64,000 nt of DNA from contig NZ_NIRT01000001.1 in NCBI RefSeq assembly GCF_003207795.1, positions 124,001 to 188,000 on the forward strand. The letters are read 5' to 3'. Below the pieces are notes generated by a model. It saw nothing but the letters and a program-made list of their open reading frames with translations. It made no database searches and was not told the DNA's origin. A program made the position numbers and the translations under genes. The DNA comes from Komagataeibacter nataicola (GTDB lineage Bacteria > Pseudomonadota > Alphaproteobacteria > Acetobacterales > Acetobacteraceae). Shown piece by piece: positions 8,173 through 16,431 of the stretch (positions are counted from its first letter, which is position 1; each line of letters opens with the position of its first letter).

Positions 8173-8913
8173 CTATCCAAAGCTCCGCCGCCAGGTTGCG
8201 GTCATGACCTCATCAAGCCGGGCGCCGGGCGCGAAATCGGCCATCCCGGCCGGGCGCTCCAGGCCGGGTTGCTGCCGGGGGCAGAGAGACGGCGCGCCCA
8301 GCACCTGTGTCACGGGGTAAAGCGCCGTCCATGCCGGTACATCGGCGTAATCCGTCTCGTCATCGGATACGTGTTTGTCGCGGATCTTTGCCGAGGCGGT
8401 CTCGATTTCCATGCGCATGATGGATGTCGCCCTGACCTCGCTCGCATTTGGCGGCCGGATAAGGCTGGAACGGCCGGGGTAGATACGGTCGACCAGCCGG
8501 TCCATCAGCGCACGCTTTTCCTCCATGTCTTCAACGGCACGCGCCTGCCCGAAAACCATCGCGGAGCGGTAATTGACCGAGTGATGGAAGCCCGAACGCG
8601 CCATGACCAGCGCATCAAGGTGGGTTACGGTCAGGCACAGGTCGATGCCCTGTGCCTGCGTGCGGATCATCCGGCTTGCCGATGAGCCATGCCAGTAAAG
8701 ATGCTCCCCCTCGCGCCAGAAACTGGTGGGCATGCAACACGGCCGCCCGTCTATGACATAGGCAATGTGGCACAGCAGGGCCGCATCAAGGATGGCATGG
8801 ATCGTGGCCCTGTCGTAATGCCCCCGATCGGGCATGCGCCTCACCCGGTTGACCGGCGTTACGGGAAAGCGGTCAGGCATCCCGTTCTGGTCCGCTGGTG
8901 TCTGTCTCTTCAT
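8173..8913 (-). CDS. Pyridoxamine 5'-phosphate oxidase-like FMN-binding split-barrel protein
   Basis: A 246-residue protein of the PNPOx-like split barrel. Recognisable segments are VNRVRRMPDRGHYDRATIH, the strand HIAYVIDGRPCCMPTSFWRE, YWHGSSASRMIR and the LVMARSGFHHSVNYRSAMVFG block seen in the NimA/HugZ-like subgroup. It may bind FMN or haem, but the substrate is unknown and it is not PdxH itself, since length and motifs differ. The start is the ATG at 8913; the reading frame open to 9048 would run into the divergent regulator's promoter. It is divergently paired with a MocR regulator, a common arrangement for such genes, so regulation by that protein is likely. Confidence 0.8.
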   Translation of the reverse strand: MKRQTPADQNGMPDRFPVTPVNRVRRMPDRGHYDRATIHAILDAALLCHIAYVIDGRPCCMPTSFWREGEHLYWHGSSASRMIRTQAQGIDLCLTVTHLDALVMARSGFHHSVNYRSAMVFGQARAVEDMEEKRALMDRLVDRIYPGRSSLIRPPNASEVRATSIMRMEIETASAKIRDKHVSDDETDYADVPAWTALYPVTQVLGAPSLCPRQQPGLERPAGMADFAPGARLDEVMTATWRRSFG

Positions 8914-8974
8914 GGTTGCAGATCCCGTAATGTGGTTGTGCCCCCACGATTGGGGTAAAGTGGCCCATGGAAAA

Positions 8975-9005
8975 GGACCAGATAGCGAAAAACGGACTGG
9001 ACCAG
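8975..9005 (+). promoter_or_regulatory. Direct repeat GGACCAG x2 in the MocR promoter (candidate operator)
   Basis: GGACCAG occurs at 8975-8981 and again at 8999-9005, 24 bp apart from start to start and ending 2 bp before the ATG of the MocR gene. MocR regulators such as PdxR and GabR commonly bind directly repeated sites in the promoter between themselves and a divergent target. A short inverted repeat, CCCCA-cgat-TGGGG, lies just upstream (8942-8955). That these are the binding sites is inference. Confidence 0.5.
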
Positions 9006-9007
9006 TT

Positions 9008-10555
9008 ATGGGACGACAGGCACGCCGGGCCGCGCCGCTAGGCATCACGCTGGAGGAAAACGGCCGCCAGACGCTGCAGGCCCAGATTCACGAACATATC
9101 CGCTGCGCGATACTGGAGGGTCGGCTGGCATGTGGCACGAAGCTGCCTTCCTCCCGGCTGATGGCGGTCGAGCTTGGCTGCGCCCGGGGCACCGTGCTCG
9201 CGGCCCTCGATCAGCTTCAGGCGGAAGGGTATCTGGTGGCCCGAAACGCTTCGGGGGTATCGGTCGCACGGGACCTGCCCGATGAAATGCTTGCGCCCGC
9301 CCCCATCACAAGCGCCCCCCATGCCCCCCTGCCGCCGCCCATGCTGCCGGAGCGCACGATGGCGCTGCTCAGGCAGAGGCGCGTGCCGGACGGCACGACA
9401 CCCGACTATCCGCCCATCGCCTTTCCCCTCGGGCAGCCGGACAGGCAGGCATTCCCCTTTCCGCTATGGGCAAAACTCCTTGAGCAGGACTGGCGCAGTC
9501 CTGCATGGGGTATTGCTGGCGCGCCGCATCCATTTGGCCATCCTGCCCTGCAGCAGGCCATCGCCACCTATCTGCGCACCGCCCGTGGTTTCAGCTGCGA
9601 GCCGGGGAGCATCGTCATCACCTCCGGTGTGGGGCAGAGCGTATCGCTGTTTGCCCGCATCGCCCTTGAAGCAGGCGAGCAGGCCTATGTGGAGGAGCCG
9701 GGCTATCCCGGCATCAAGGCCGCACTGGCGGCATCGGGTATCCGTACCGTGCCGGTTGCCATTGATGAAGCGGGGTTTGCACCCGAAACAGCCCTTGCCA
9801 CGGCGCCGGATGCCCGGCTGGCGGTTGTGGCCCCATCACATCATTATCCGCTGGGTACGGTGCTGGGGCTGCAGCGCAGGCTGGCCCTGCTCAGCTGGGC
9901 ACAACGAAGGCAGGGCTGGATCATCGAAGATGATTTTGATGGCGAGTACCGCTATGCTGGCCGCCCGCTAGCGCCACTGCGCGCCCTCGACCGCGCGGGG
10001 CGTGTCGCCTATCTGGGCAGTTTTTCCAAACTGCTCTTTCCCGCCCTGCGGCTGAGTTACATCGTGCTGCCGCCCGCTCTCGTAGCCGCCGCGCAGGTGG
10101 TCATGCCGCAGGCTTTCACACCCGCCCCGCTCATGGGGCAGGGTGCGCTGGCGCGTTTCATCGCGGAAGGGCATCTGGTCGCCCACCTGCGCCGTACGCG
10201 CCTGCTCTATGCCGCCCGCCAGAAAAGCCTGATGGAAGCAGCAGACCGGCACCTTGCGGGCCTCATGCGCATTACACCCGATTCAGGCGGCATGCATGTG
10301 GTCGCCTGCCCCACCCGTGCCCTCGCATCCACCTTTGATGATAATGTGGCCACGGCTGTGGCCCTGAAGGCAGGCGTGCGCGTTGCGCCCCTTTCAGAAT
10401 GTTATGCTGGCCCGCACAGGCAGCACGGATTGCTGCTGGGATATGCAGGCACGCCGCATGATGAAATCGATCCCGCCGTGCGGAAACTGGCCCATGCCCT
10501 TGAAACCCTCATGCCGCATCAGGCCGGTGCACAACGCCCGGCAGGGCGGGCCTGA
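9008..10555 (+). CDS. MocR-family transcription regulator (GntR helix-turn-helix plus aminotransferase domain)
   Basis: A 515-residue protein. Residues 1-85 are a GntR winged helix (LQAQIHEHIRCAILEGRLACGTKLPSSR, read in two pieces, then ELGCARGTVLAALDQLQAEGYL). A proline-rich linker follows, then a fold-type I aminotransferase domain with EEPGYPGIKAAL, DDFDGEYRY and the PLP-lysine motif GSFSKLLFPALRLSY. MocR proteins sense PLP or an amine and switch transcription of a neighbour. The ATG at 9008 is chosen because translation upstream of it would cover the divergent promoter. The most probable target is the split-barrel gene it diverges from. Confidence 0.92.
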   Translation: MGRQARRAAPLGITLEENGRQTLQAQIHEHIRCAILEGRLACGTKLPSSRLMAVELGCARGTVLAALDQLQAEGYLVARNASGVSVARDLPDEMLAPAPITSAPHAPLPPPMLPERTMALLRQRRVPDGTTPDYPPIAFPLGQPDRQAFPFPLWAKLLEQDWRSPAWGIAGAPHPFGHPALQQAIATYLRTARGFSCEPGSIVITSGVGQSVSLFARIALEAGEQAYVEEPGYPGIKAALAASGIRTVPVAIDEAGFAPETALATAPDARLAVVAPSHHYPLGTVLGLQRRLALLSWAQRRQGWIIEDDFDGEYRYAGRPLAPLRALDRAGRVAYLGSFSKLLFPALRLSYIVLPPALVAAAQVVMPQAFTPAPLMGQGALARFIAEGHLVAHLRRTRLLYAARQKSLMEAADRHLAGLMRITPDSGGMHVVACPTRALASTFDDNVATAVALKAGVRVAPLSECYAGPHRQHGLLLGYAGTPHDEIDPAVRKLAHALETLMPHQAGAQRPAGRA

Positions 10556-10567
10556 AGGGAGAGCATC

Positions 10568-11104
10568 TCAGTCGCTTCCGCGCGGCTCGCCCGCAAGCTG
10601 GCCCTGCAGCGTTTCCACCTGCTGGCGCAGGTCCATGATTTCCTGCAGCAGGTTTTCCACCGTGCGGTTGCCCGCGCGCTCCACCGCATAAAGCGAGGTG
10701 AACAGCGACATGGCCTGCCGCACCACGGCAGCCTGCTCCCGCCCGAGCGCCTCAAGCCCGTCACCTGCCGCATCCGGGGCCTGACGGTCCATGAATTCGC
10801 CCATCATGCGCTCGAGGTAGTCCGACACCTCGCCCTGCCTGCTATCGCCATAGCAGCGGATCAGCTGGCGCAGGAAGGCAACCGGCAGCATGGCGCGGCC
10901 CCGCGTTTCCTCCTCAAGCATCACCTGCGCGAGTACGCCACGGGTGATGTCATCGCCAGTGCGGGCATCGAGAATGACAAAGGCACGGTCGAGCTTGACC
11001 ATGTCAATCAGGTTCTCGAGCGTGATGTATGCCGACACTTCGGTATCGTACAGCCGCCGGTTGGCATACTTCTTGATGACGACGGGAGCAGAAGAGACCG
11101 ACAC
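10568..11104 (-). CDS. phaR: Polyhydroxyalkanoate synthesis repressor PhaR
   Basis: A 178-residue protein with the PHB/PHA accumulation regulator DNA-binding domain at its N-terminus (IKKYANRRLYDTEVSAYITL, then LIDMVKLDRAFVILDARTGDDITR). The C-terminal half is a leucine-rich coiled coil (ENLLQEIMDLRQQVETLQGQ) suited to oligomerisation. PhaR represses phasin and its own gene and leaves DNA on binding PHA. The start is probably the GTG at 11104: an AAGGA lies 6 nt upstream, inside what would be the first codons if the ATG at 11119 were used. No PHA synthase or phasin gene lies nearby, so this is an orphan regulator here. Confidence 0.9.
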   Translation of the reverse strand: MSVSSAPVVIKKYANRRLYDTEVSAYITLENLIDMVKLDRAFVILDARTGDDITRGVLAQVMLEEETRGRAMLPVAFLRQLIRCYGDSRQGEVSDYLERMMGEFMDRQAPDAAGDGLEALGREQAAVVRQAMSLFTSLYAVERAGNRTVENLLQEIMDLRQQVETLQGQLAGEPRGSD

Positions 11105-11162
11105 ATGCCTTCCTTTCACATGGCGCGGGAACCGGGCCGAGGGGCCGGAACGCCCCGCGCGG

Positions 11163-11180
11163 ACGCCCTGCGTAGGGCGT
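11163..11180. promoter_or_regulatory. Short palindrome upstream of phaR
   Basis: ACGCCCT-gcgt-AGGGCGT, a perfect 7-bp inverted repeat with a 4-base spacer, lies about 60 bp upstream of the phaR start. It could be an operator or a leader hairpin. There is no T-run, so it is not a terminator for either neighbour. Its function is inferred from position only. Confidence 0.35.
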
Positions 11181-11324
11181 GCCTCCTGTCCCTTTAGGGC
11201 ATAACCCGCGCCCCGACCATGAGCGGTGTCATTAAACCTTCACTTTCCACCCTGACAAAACGCCATATCCTGCCTGGCCTGCGAGCCCTGTGCGCCCGGC
11301 ACGGCGCATTCATGACGTATTATG

Positions 11325-12056
11325 TCAGAAGCTGTCCTTCTCTTTTCGCAGCCTGCCCAGCGTCGCCACGTCAGGCGCGCGCAGGAAGGGATTGGTCGCG
11401 CGCTCCACATCAAGGCTGACTGGCAGGGTGGGCAGGCCACGCGCCCGCAATGCATCAACTTCGCGCACGCGTGCCTGCACGGCAGGATTGGCCGGGTCGA
11501 CATGCAGGGCGAAACGCGCGTTTGACTGCGTATATTCATGCCCGCAGCACAGCAATGTGCCGCCGGGCAGGGCATCGATGCGGCGGAGCGAGGCGAACAT
11601 GTCGGCCGGTGTGCCCTCGAACAGCCGCCCGCAGCCCATGCTGAACAGCGTATCGCCACAGAACAGCGCAGGCCCCGTGGGAAAATAATATGACACCTCG
11701 CCCGATGTATGGCCCGGCGTCGCGATCACCTGCACCTGTTCCGCGCCAAACGGCACCACATCACCATCGCGCACCGCGATATCAAGCGGCGGCAGGCGGC
11801 AGGCATCCACGGCCGCCCCCACGATCCGCGCGCCATAACGCTGGCGCAGGGCCTGGGCTGCGGCAATATGGTCGGTATGGTGGTGGGTGAGGAAGATCAT
11901 GTCCAGCCGGCCGCCTGCTTCGTCTATGGCGGCGACAAGAGGCGCTTCCTCGGCAGGGTCGATCATGGCGGCGGGGCCGGACGGGCCATCATGCACGAAC
12001 CAGGCGTAATTGTCCGACAGGATGGGAATCGCCTCGATCAAAAGCTGCCGTGTCAT
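11325..12056 (-). CDS. gloB: Hydroxyacylglutathione hydrolase (glyoxalase II)
   Basis: A 243-residue metallo-beta-lactamase-fold enzyme that hydrolyses S-lactoylglutathione to lactate and glutathione, completing methylglyoxal detoxification. The binuclear metal motif THHHTDH is at 57-63, followed by the metal ligands in VIATPGHTSGEVSYYF and FCGDTLF, and by CGHEYTQSNARFA, which marks the GloB subgroup with its glutathione-binding C-terminal helices. The ATG at 12056 has a strong GGGAGGAGGG ribosome site; the frame remains open further upstream but is not conserved. It is divergent from the methyltransferase gene, with 96 bp between them. Confidence 0.95.
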   Translation of the reverse strand: MTRQLLIEAIPILSDNYAWFVHDGPSGPAAMIDPAEEAPLVAAIDEAGGRLDMIFLTHHHTDHIAAAQALRQRYGARIVGAAVDACRLPPLDIAVRDGDVVPFGAEQVQVIATPGHTSGEVSYYFPTGPALFCGDTLFSMGCGRLFEGTPADMFASLRRIDALPGGTLLCCGHEYTQSNARFALHVDPANPAVQARVREVDALRARGLPTLPVSLDVERATNPFLRAPDVATLGRLRKEKDSF

Positions 12057-12152
12057 GACGTCCCTCCTCCCTGACCTGATGTCGCCCCAACGCGCCCTGC
12101 CGCCACACCATGGGCATGGCATGCACGCTGGCAGCCTGTTAGTGTAACACCC

Positions 12153-12917
12153 ATGGGCGCCAACATGCACACCGCCGCAAGCTTTTATGCTTCCCGCCGG
12201 GGCCAGATGGCCGCCCGGCTGCTCGGCCAGCGCATGGCCGGATTCTGGCCCGGAGGCGCGCGTGGGCACATGCTCGGGCTTGGCTACGCCCTGCCCTTCC
12301 TGCCGCTATGGGACCGGCCCGAACAGCCGTGCTTCTCGGCACGGCTCGACACCCCCGTCACGCGCGAGGGGGAGCCGTGGCAGGGGCGCGACTGCGTGGC
12401 GCGTGGCGACAGCCTGCCGTTCGATGACCTGAAATTCGACCGTATCCTGATGATCCACGCGCTTGAAACCAGCGAGGACAAGAACACCCTGCTGCGCCAG
12501 GTCTGGAAAGTCCTCAAGGATGACGGCGTGCTGCTGCTCATCGTGCCCAACCGGGCGGGGCTGTGGGCGCATACTGACAATTCACCCTTCGGGCAGGGCA
12601 CGCCCTTTTCGCGCCGCCAGATCGACCGCTGGCTGGCCAATGCCTGCTTCCGCGCCGAGCGCCATGAAGACGCCCTCTACATTCCCCCCGCCGGTCCCTG
12701 CCCCGCAGGCCCCGCCACCGTGGCGGAATGGACGGGGCGCACCCTTTTCCCCCGGCTCGGCGGCGTGTGCATGATCGAGGCGGTGAAGGATATTTATGCC
12801 GGGGTGCCCACCCGCCCGGCCACAATCATGCCCGCAGGGCTGCAACTGCGGCCCGCGCGGCTGTTTTCGCGCAGCCTCACCCATCGCCAGCGGGGTGGGA
12901 ACGCGCAGGATACTTGA
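12153..12917 (+). CDS. Class I SAM-dependent methyltransferase (substrate unknown)
   Basis: A 254-residue protein with a methyltransferase-11-like core. A degenerate glycine loop ([16 protein letters not shown]) is followed by [20 protein letters not shown] and a strand/loop [20 protein letters not shown], which is the usual methyl-acceptor side. The substrate is unknown. A gene of this type next to a divergent gloB recurs in alphaproteobacteria, but no function follows from that. It is 34 nt upstream of psd and in the same direction. Confidence 0.8.
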   Translation: MGANMHTAASFYASRRGQMAARLLGQRMAGFWPGGARGHMLGLGYALPFLPLWDRPEQPCFSARLDTPVTREGEPWQGRDCVARGDSLPFDDLKFDRILMIHALETSEDKNTLLRQVWKVLKDDGVLLLIVPNRAGLWAHTDNSPFGQGTPFSRRQIDRWLANACFRAERHEDALYIPPAGPCPAGPATVAEWTGRTLFPRLGGVCMIEAVKDIYAGVPTRPATIMPAGLQLRPARLFSRSLTHRQRGGNAQDT

Positions 12918-12951
12918 CCAATTTTGCGGGAATCTCCATGAACATTGTCCC

Positions 12952-13629
12952 ATGTCGCTAATTCAATCCCTCAAGCTTGTCCTTGCCCCGCCGCACCCGG
13001 CCGCGCGCCCCTTCCTGCTCGCCTCCGGCGCGGGTGCCGTGATCGGGCGGCTGCTGCCGTGGCGGGTGACAAAGCTGCTTGGTACGGCCAGTGGCCTGTT
13101 CTTCGGGTTCTGCCTGTATTTCTTCCGTGACCCCGAGCGCGTCACCCCGGCCGAAGCCAACGTGGCCGTGGCCCCGGCGGACGGGCATATCGTCTCGATC
13201 GAGAAAGTGGCCCCGCCGCCCGAACTCGACATGGGCGATGCCCCGGTGTGGCGCATCGCGACGTTCCTGTCGGTGCTCGACGTGCATGTGAACCGCATGC
13301 CCGTCGCGGGCACGGTCACGCGCGTGTCCTACCATGCGGGGCAGTTCCTCAATGCCAGCCTCGACAAGGCATCGGAGCTCAATGAGCGCAATGCCCTGCG
13401 GCTTACGCTCAAGGACGGGCGGCAGCTTGCCGTGGTGCAGATCGCGGGGCTGATCGCGCGCCGCATCCTGTGCGATGCGGAAGAAGGCATGCAGTATGAA
13501 ACCGGCGAGCGCTTCGGCCTGATCCGCTTTGGCTCGCGCACCGACCTGTACCTGCCGGCCGATGTCGCCCCGCTTGTCGAGGTGGGCCAGACCATGATCG
13601 GCGGCGAAACCGTGATGGCGCGGCTCTAA
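12952..13629 (+). CDS. psd: Phosphatidylserine decarboxylase proenzyme
   Basis: A 225-residue proenzyme of the short, archaeal-type Psd class found in alphaproteobacteria. It decarboxylates phosphatidylserine to phosphatidylethanolamine. Autocleavage is expected between Gly194 and Ser195 in [11 protein letters not shown], giving a pyruvoyl group on the small alpha subunit. Residues 45-62 ([19 protein letters not shown]) are the hydrophobic membrane-associating part and precede the conserved [14 protein letters not shown]. It is followed 6 nt later by pssA, which makes its substrate, so the two form a phosphatidylethanolamine operon. Confidence 0.95.
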   Translation: MSLIQSLKLVLAPPHPAARPFLLASGAGAVIGRLLPWRVTKLLGTASGLFFGFCLYFFRDPERVTPAEANVAVAPADGHIVSIEKVAPPPELDMGDAPVWRIATFLSVLDVHVNRMPVAGTVTRVSYHAGQFLNASLDKASELNERNALRLTLKDGRQLAVVQIAGLIARRILCDAEEGMQYETGERFGLIRFGSRTDLYLPADVAPLVEVGQTMIGGETVMARL

Positions 13630-13635
13630 GCGGTT

Positions 13636-14502
13636 ATGGCAGTTCCTCCCCCCGCCAACCGGTCACGCCGCATCCGCAGGCTGAAAAAACGCCAGCGCCC
13701 CCGTGTGCGAGGCCTGTCGTTCAACCGGATGATCCCCAACCTCATGACCATGCTCGGCCTGTGCGCGGGCCTGACGGGCATGCGATTCGGGCTGGAAGGG
13801 CGGTTTGGCGGCGCGGCCACGGCACTGCTCATTGCCGCATGCATCGACGGACTTGATGGCCGCATCGCGCGGCTGCTGCGTGGCACCAGCCGCTTCGGCG
13901 CGGAGTTCGACAGCCTGTCCGACTTCCTGTGCTTCGGGGTGGCGCCCGCCTTCGTGCTGTACCTGTGGGCGCTACATGAAGGGGGGCGGTTTGGCTACAT
14001 TCCGTGCATCATGTTCACGGTCTGCATGGCGCTGCGGCTCGCACGCTTCAATGCCAGCCTTGATGATGACGCCAACCAGCCCAAATACGCCGCCAATTTC
14101 TTTACCGGCGTGCCCGCGCCCGCGGGCGCGGGGCTGGCGCTGTTTCCGCTCTTTTTAGGGCTGGAGGCGCAGCGCCTGCACCTGAACTGGCTGTATGAGC
14201 TTACCCGCGACCCGCTCATGCCCGCGCTCACACTCAGCGGCACGGCCTTCCTGCTCGTCTCCACCCTGCCGGTGTGGTCGTTCAAGAACTTCAAGGTGCC
14301 TTCGCCGCTCATCCTGCCCACCATGCTGGGCACGGGAGCCTATGCCGCCATCCTGATTGCCGAGCCGTGGGGCGCGCTTGCGGCGGCGGGCGTGATCTAC
14401 CTCCTGCTCCTGCCCATCAGCCGGCGCAGCTTTCACCGCCTGCGCCGCGCGGCGGAAGATCTGCAGGAAAGTGACGAACCCGCGCCCCAAAGCCCAGGCT
14501 AA
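13636..14502 (+). CDS. pssA: CDP-diacylglycerol-serine O-phosphatidyltransferase
   Basis: A 288-residue integral membrane enzyme that makes phosphatidylserine from CDP-diacylglycerol and serine. The CDP-alcohol phosphatidyltransferase signature D-x2-DG-x2-AR-x8-G-x3-D-x3-D runs from Asp71 to Asp96, with Gly75, Ala78, Arg79, Gly88 and Asp92 in register. Seven or eight hydrophobic segments follow. The basic N-terminus (RSRRIRRLKKRQRPR) faces the cytoplasm. It is coupled to psd upstream. Downstream lies a half copy of the window's intergenic palindromic repeat, and then the convergent hydrogenase-like operon. Confidence 0.93.
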   Translation: MAVPPPANRSRRIRRLKKRQRPRVRGLSFNRMIPNLMTMLGLCAGLTGMRFGLEGRFGGAATALLIAACIDGLDGRIARLLRGTSRFGAEFDSLSDFLCFGVAPAFVLYLWALHEGGRFGYIPCIMFTVCMALRLARFNASLDDDANQPKYAANFFTGVPAPAGAGLALFPLFLGLEAQRLHLNWLYELTRDPLMPALTLSGTAFLLVSTLPVWSFKNFKVPSPLILPTMLGTGAYAAILIAEPWGALAAAGVIYLLLLPISRRSFHRLRRAAEDLQESDEPAPQSPG

Positions 14503-14544
14503 AGGAGCGCCGCCTTTGGAAAAAGGCGACGCCCGGAAACTTTT
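14503..14544 (+). repeat. Intergenic palindromic element, half copy A
   Basis: It begins directly after the pssA stop codon and contains only the right half of the element: the GCCGCCTTT...AAAGGCGAC hairpin followed by the outer arm ending AAACTTTT. The left half (GAAGCTT hairpin) is missing. The bases beyond it (about 14557-14582, TTATCAATAATTTG...) resemble those beyond copy C at 50694-50725, so the repeated unit extends past the arm. It could serve as a bidirectional terminator between convergent pssA and the minus-strand operon. Confidence 0.7.
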
Positions 14545-14581
14545 CTTATTTTTTATCAATAATTTGTTTTCAAATAATCTC

Positions 14582-15031
14582 TTATCCTGATGTCCCTCTA
14601 ACACTCGCCTGCCAGCGCACCAGGGCGGCCAGAATTTCATCCGGCGCGGGCGGGCATCCAGGTAGCGCCATGCTGGTGCGCGCCCGTTCGCCCACCCCGC
14701 CCAGCACGGCATAATTGCCGCCGAACAGGCCGCCATCCACCGCGCAATCCCCGATCACGGCCAGCACGCGCGGGCCGGGCATGGCCTGCCAGGCCAGTTC
14801 GACCACCGGCGCCATGCCCGCCGTGAGGCTGCCGGTCAGCAGCAGCATGCCCGCCTGCCGTGGCGTGGGCACGAAGCGGATGGGATGACTCCCCGCCAGC
14901 AACGCCCGCGACAGGCTGGCCAGCTCAAGCGCGCAACCGGTGCAGCCACCGCTTTCGATATGAAAGATGTCCAGCGCCTCAAGTCGCGGCAAAGGCGTGC
15001 CTTCGGGCCCGAACAGATGCAGTTGCGCCAT
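14582..15031 (-). CDS. Hydrogenase-4/NuoB-like small subunit with one [4Fe-4S] cluster
   Basis: A 149-residue protein of the NuoB/HyfI/HycG family (complex I 20-kDa subunit). Four cysteines in the expected spacing, Cys30, Cys33, Cys96 and Cys126 (GGCTGCALE, GDCAVDGG, LPGCPPAPDE), should hold the proximal cluster (N2-like). Cys30 and Cys33 follow the CxxC spacing of hydrogenases, not the adjacent cysteines of NuoB. There is no lysine in the protein. The ATG at 15031 shares one base with the stop of the large-subunit gene (TAATG). It is the last gene of the six-gene operon and corresponds to hyfI. With the nickel site lost in its partner, its redox function is unknown. Confidence 0.85.
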   Translation of the reverse strand: MAQLHLFGPEGTPLPRLEALDIFHIESGGCTGCALELASLSRALLAGSHPIRFVPTPRQAGMLLLTGSLTAGMAPVVELAWQAMPGPRVLAVIGDCAVDGGLFGGNYAVLGGVGERARTSMALPGCPPAPDEILAALVRWQASVRGTSG

Positions 15032-16431
15032 TACAGGTCCGCCCCGGTGGCTGACAGGCCCAGCGAGACCACAATCAGGTCCACATCCTCATAAGCCGCG
15101 CCGGACAGGATTACGGGCAATGCCTGCGCCAGCGCCAGTGACGGGTCGCCACACCACCAGGCGGCAACATGCCCCGCCTCCAGCCGCAGCCAGTGCCAGA
15201 TGGGGCCTGCCGGGCCTTCGGCCCAGCCCAGACCTTCCCCGCCTCCGCCTTCGGCCTCCATGACAGAGGCTTCAGGTGGGGTAGCAAGCGCGCACAGGCT
15301 GTCCCCGATCTCGCTCAGGCGGGCATCAAGCCGGTCGGTGATATCGCCCGGCCCCTTGTCCGCCGCCCGGGCGTTACAGCCCATGATACCCCAGCGGGCA
15401 GCCATTGTGGCTGATAGCACGCCCTTGCCACGCGCCTGCGCCGCAAGGCCACGAGGCCGCCAGAACAGCCGGTGCAGGCTCGCGTGCCCCGCTGCCAGCG
15501 CAGCCAGTTGCGTCCCCTCCACACACACCGGAAAGGTGGCTGCGGGCGGGATGACATCAAACAGCAGGCGTCGCCCGCAAAGCTCCCTGCAGGTCTGGCG
15601 CACCTGCTCCAGCATGGTGGCGGCCAGGGTGGCGCTGCGTCCATCCCCCAGCATCGCGCTGGCCTGCGCCAGCACATCCAGATGGGTGGCAATCCGTTCC
15701 ATGGCGCCCAGCATCACGCCTGCCGCCACGTCCTGCGCGGGCATGGCAGTGCCGGTAGCGTTGTGCAGGGCACGGGCAAAAGCAAGCTGGTGCGCCACGG
15801 TCGCGGTTGCATCAATCCGGGCGACCAGCCGCGCAGCCTGCTGTGGCGCAAGCCCCCGCAGGCGTGCGGCCAGCCCCCGATGCGCGTAACCCATGCAGGG
15901 CTGCACCGCCTCGATGCGCTCACCCGGCAGGCCGAGCCTCAGATGGAACGGCGCGCGGAAATTCCCCTCCGCCGGGCCATAACCCAGCACCGTGCCGCCT
16001 GCCTGCATTACTGCCGGGCCGTCGATGAACTCCCGCCCCTCCGGCAGACCGGGCATGGGGGCGGGATGGGCCACCAGAGGGGGTGCGACTGGCCATCGAC
16101 CCTGATCGAGCCACGGATCACGTCTGCCGCCAATGGCCGGAATGCCCCACAGGTCATGGATGATGCGCTCCGGCGCCCCTGCGCCTATACGCACGGGCGA
16201 CAGGGCGGGATAACCCTCAGGTGGCGTCACGACACTGGCAACCAGCGCGGTCTGGCCATAACGGAACAGGGCATGCACCTGCACGCCATCAGCCCATAGC
16301 CCCAGCAGGGGCAGGTCCGCGTTATGCAACCCCGCGATCATGGCCCGCCACGCATCGGCATCGAGCACAAAGCGCCCAGCGCAGGAGGTAGGAGCACCCT
16401 GCCGGATAAGGGCTGCTACCTTAGCGCTCAT
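15031..16431 (-). CDS. Hydrogenase-4/NuoCD-like large subunit lacking nickel ligands
   Basis: A 466-residue protein. Residues 1-120 resemble NuoC (ERIIHDLWGIPAIGGRRDPWLDQGRW) and 120-466 resemble NuoD/HycE (GNFRAPFHLRLGLPGERIE, CMGYAHRGLA, GAMERIATHLDVLAQ). Group 4 [NiFe] hydrogenases carry CxxC pairs near R-x-CGIC and DPCxxC. Here the first site reads RLVARIDATATVAHQLAF (203-220) and the C-terminus reads SLGLSATGADL (456-466), so all four nickel ligands are absent. It cannot be a [NiFe] hydrogenase. The fused NuoC-NuoD layout is that of HycE/HyfG. ATGA overlap upstream and TAATG downstream. The nearest described group is the energy-converting hydrogenase-related (Ehr) complexes of unknown activity. 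Confidence 0.85.
   Translation of the reverse strand: MSAKVAALIRQGAPTSCAGRFVLDADAWRAMIAGLHNADLPLLGLWADGVQVHALFRYGQTALVASVVTPPEGYPALSPVRIGAGAPERIIHDLWGIPAIGGRRDPWLDQGRWPVAPPLVAHPAPMPGLPEGREFIDGPAVMQAGGTVLGYGPAEGNFRAPFHLRLGLPGERIEAVQPCMGYAHRGLAARLRGLAPQQAARLVARIDATATVAHQLAFARALHNATGTAMPAQDVAAGVMLGAMERIATHLDVLAQASAMLGDGRSATLAATMLEQVRQTCRELCGRRLLFDVIPPAATFPVCVEGTQLAALAAGHASLHRLFWRPRGLAAQARGKGVLSATMAARWGIMGCNARAADKGPGDITDRLDARLSEIGDSLCALATPPEASVMEAEGGGGEGLGWAEGPAGPIWHWLRLEAGHVAAWWCGDPSLALAQALPVILSGAAYEDVDLIVVSLGLSATGADL

Noticed and set aside
8173-8913. Calling the split-barrel protein PdxH (pyridoxamine phosphate oxidase)
   Set aside because: Only the fold-level pattern is present; length and active-site blocks differ from PdxH, so a family-level call is safer.
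14582-16431. Interpretation as a working [NiFe] hydrogenase 4 or formate hydrogenlyase
   Set aside because: All nickel-ligand cysteines of the large subunit are absent and no ferredoxin-type, formate dehydrogenase or maturation gene is nearby.
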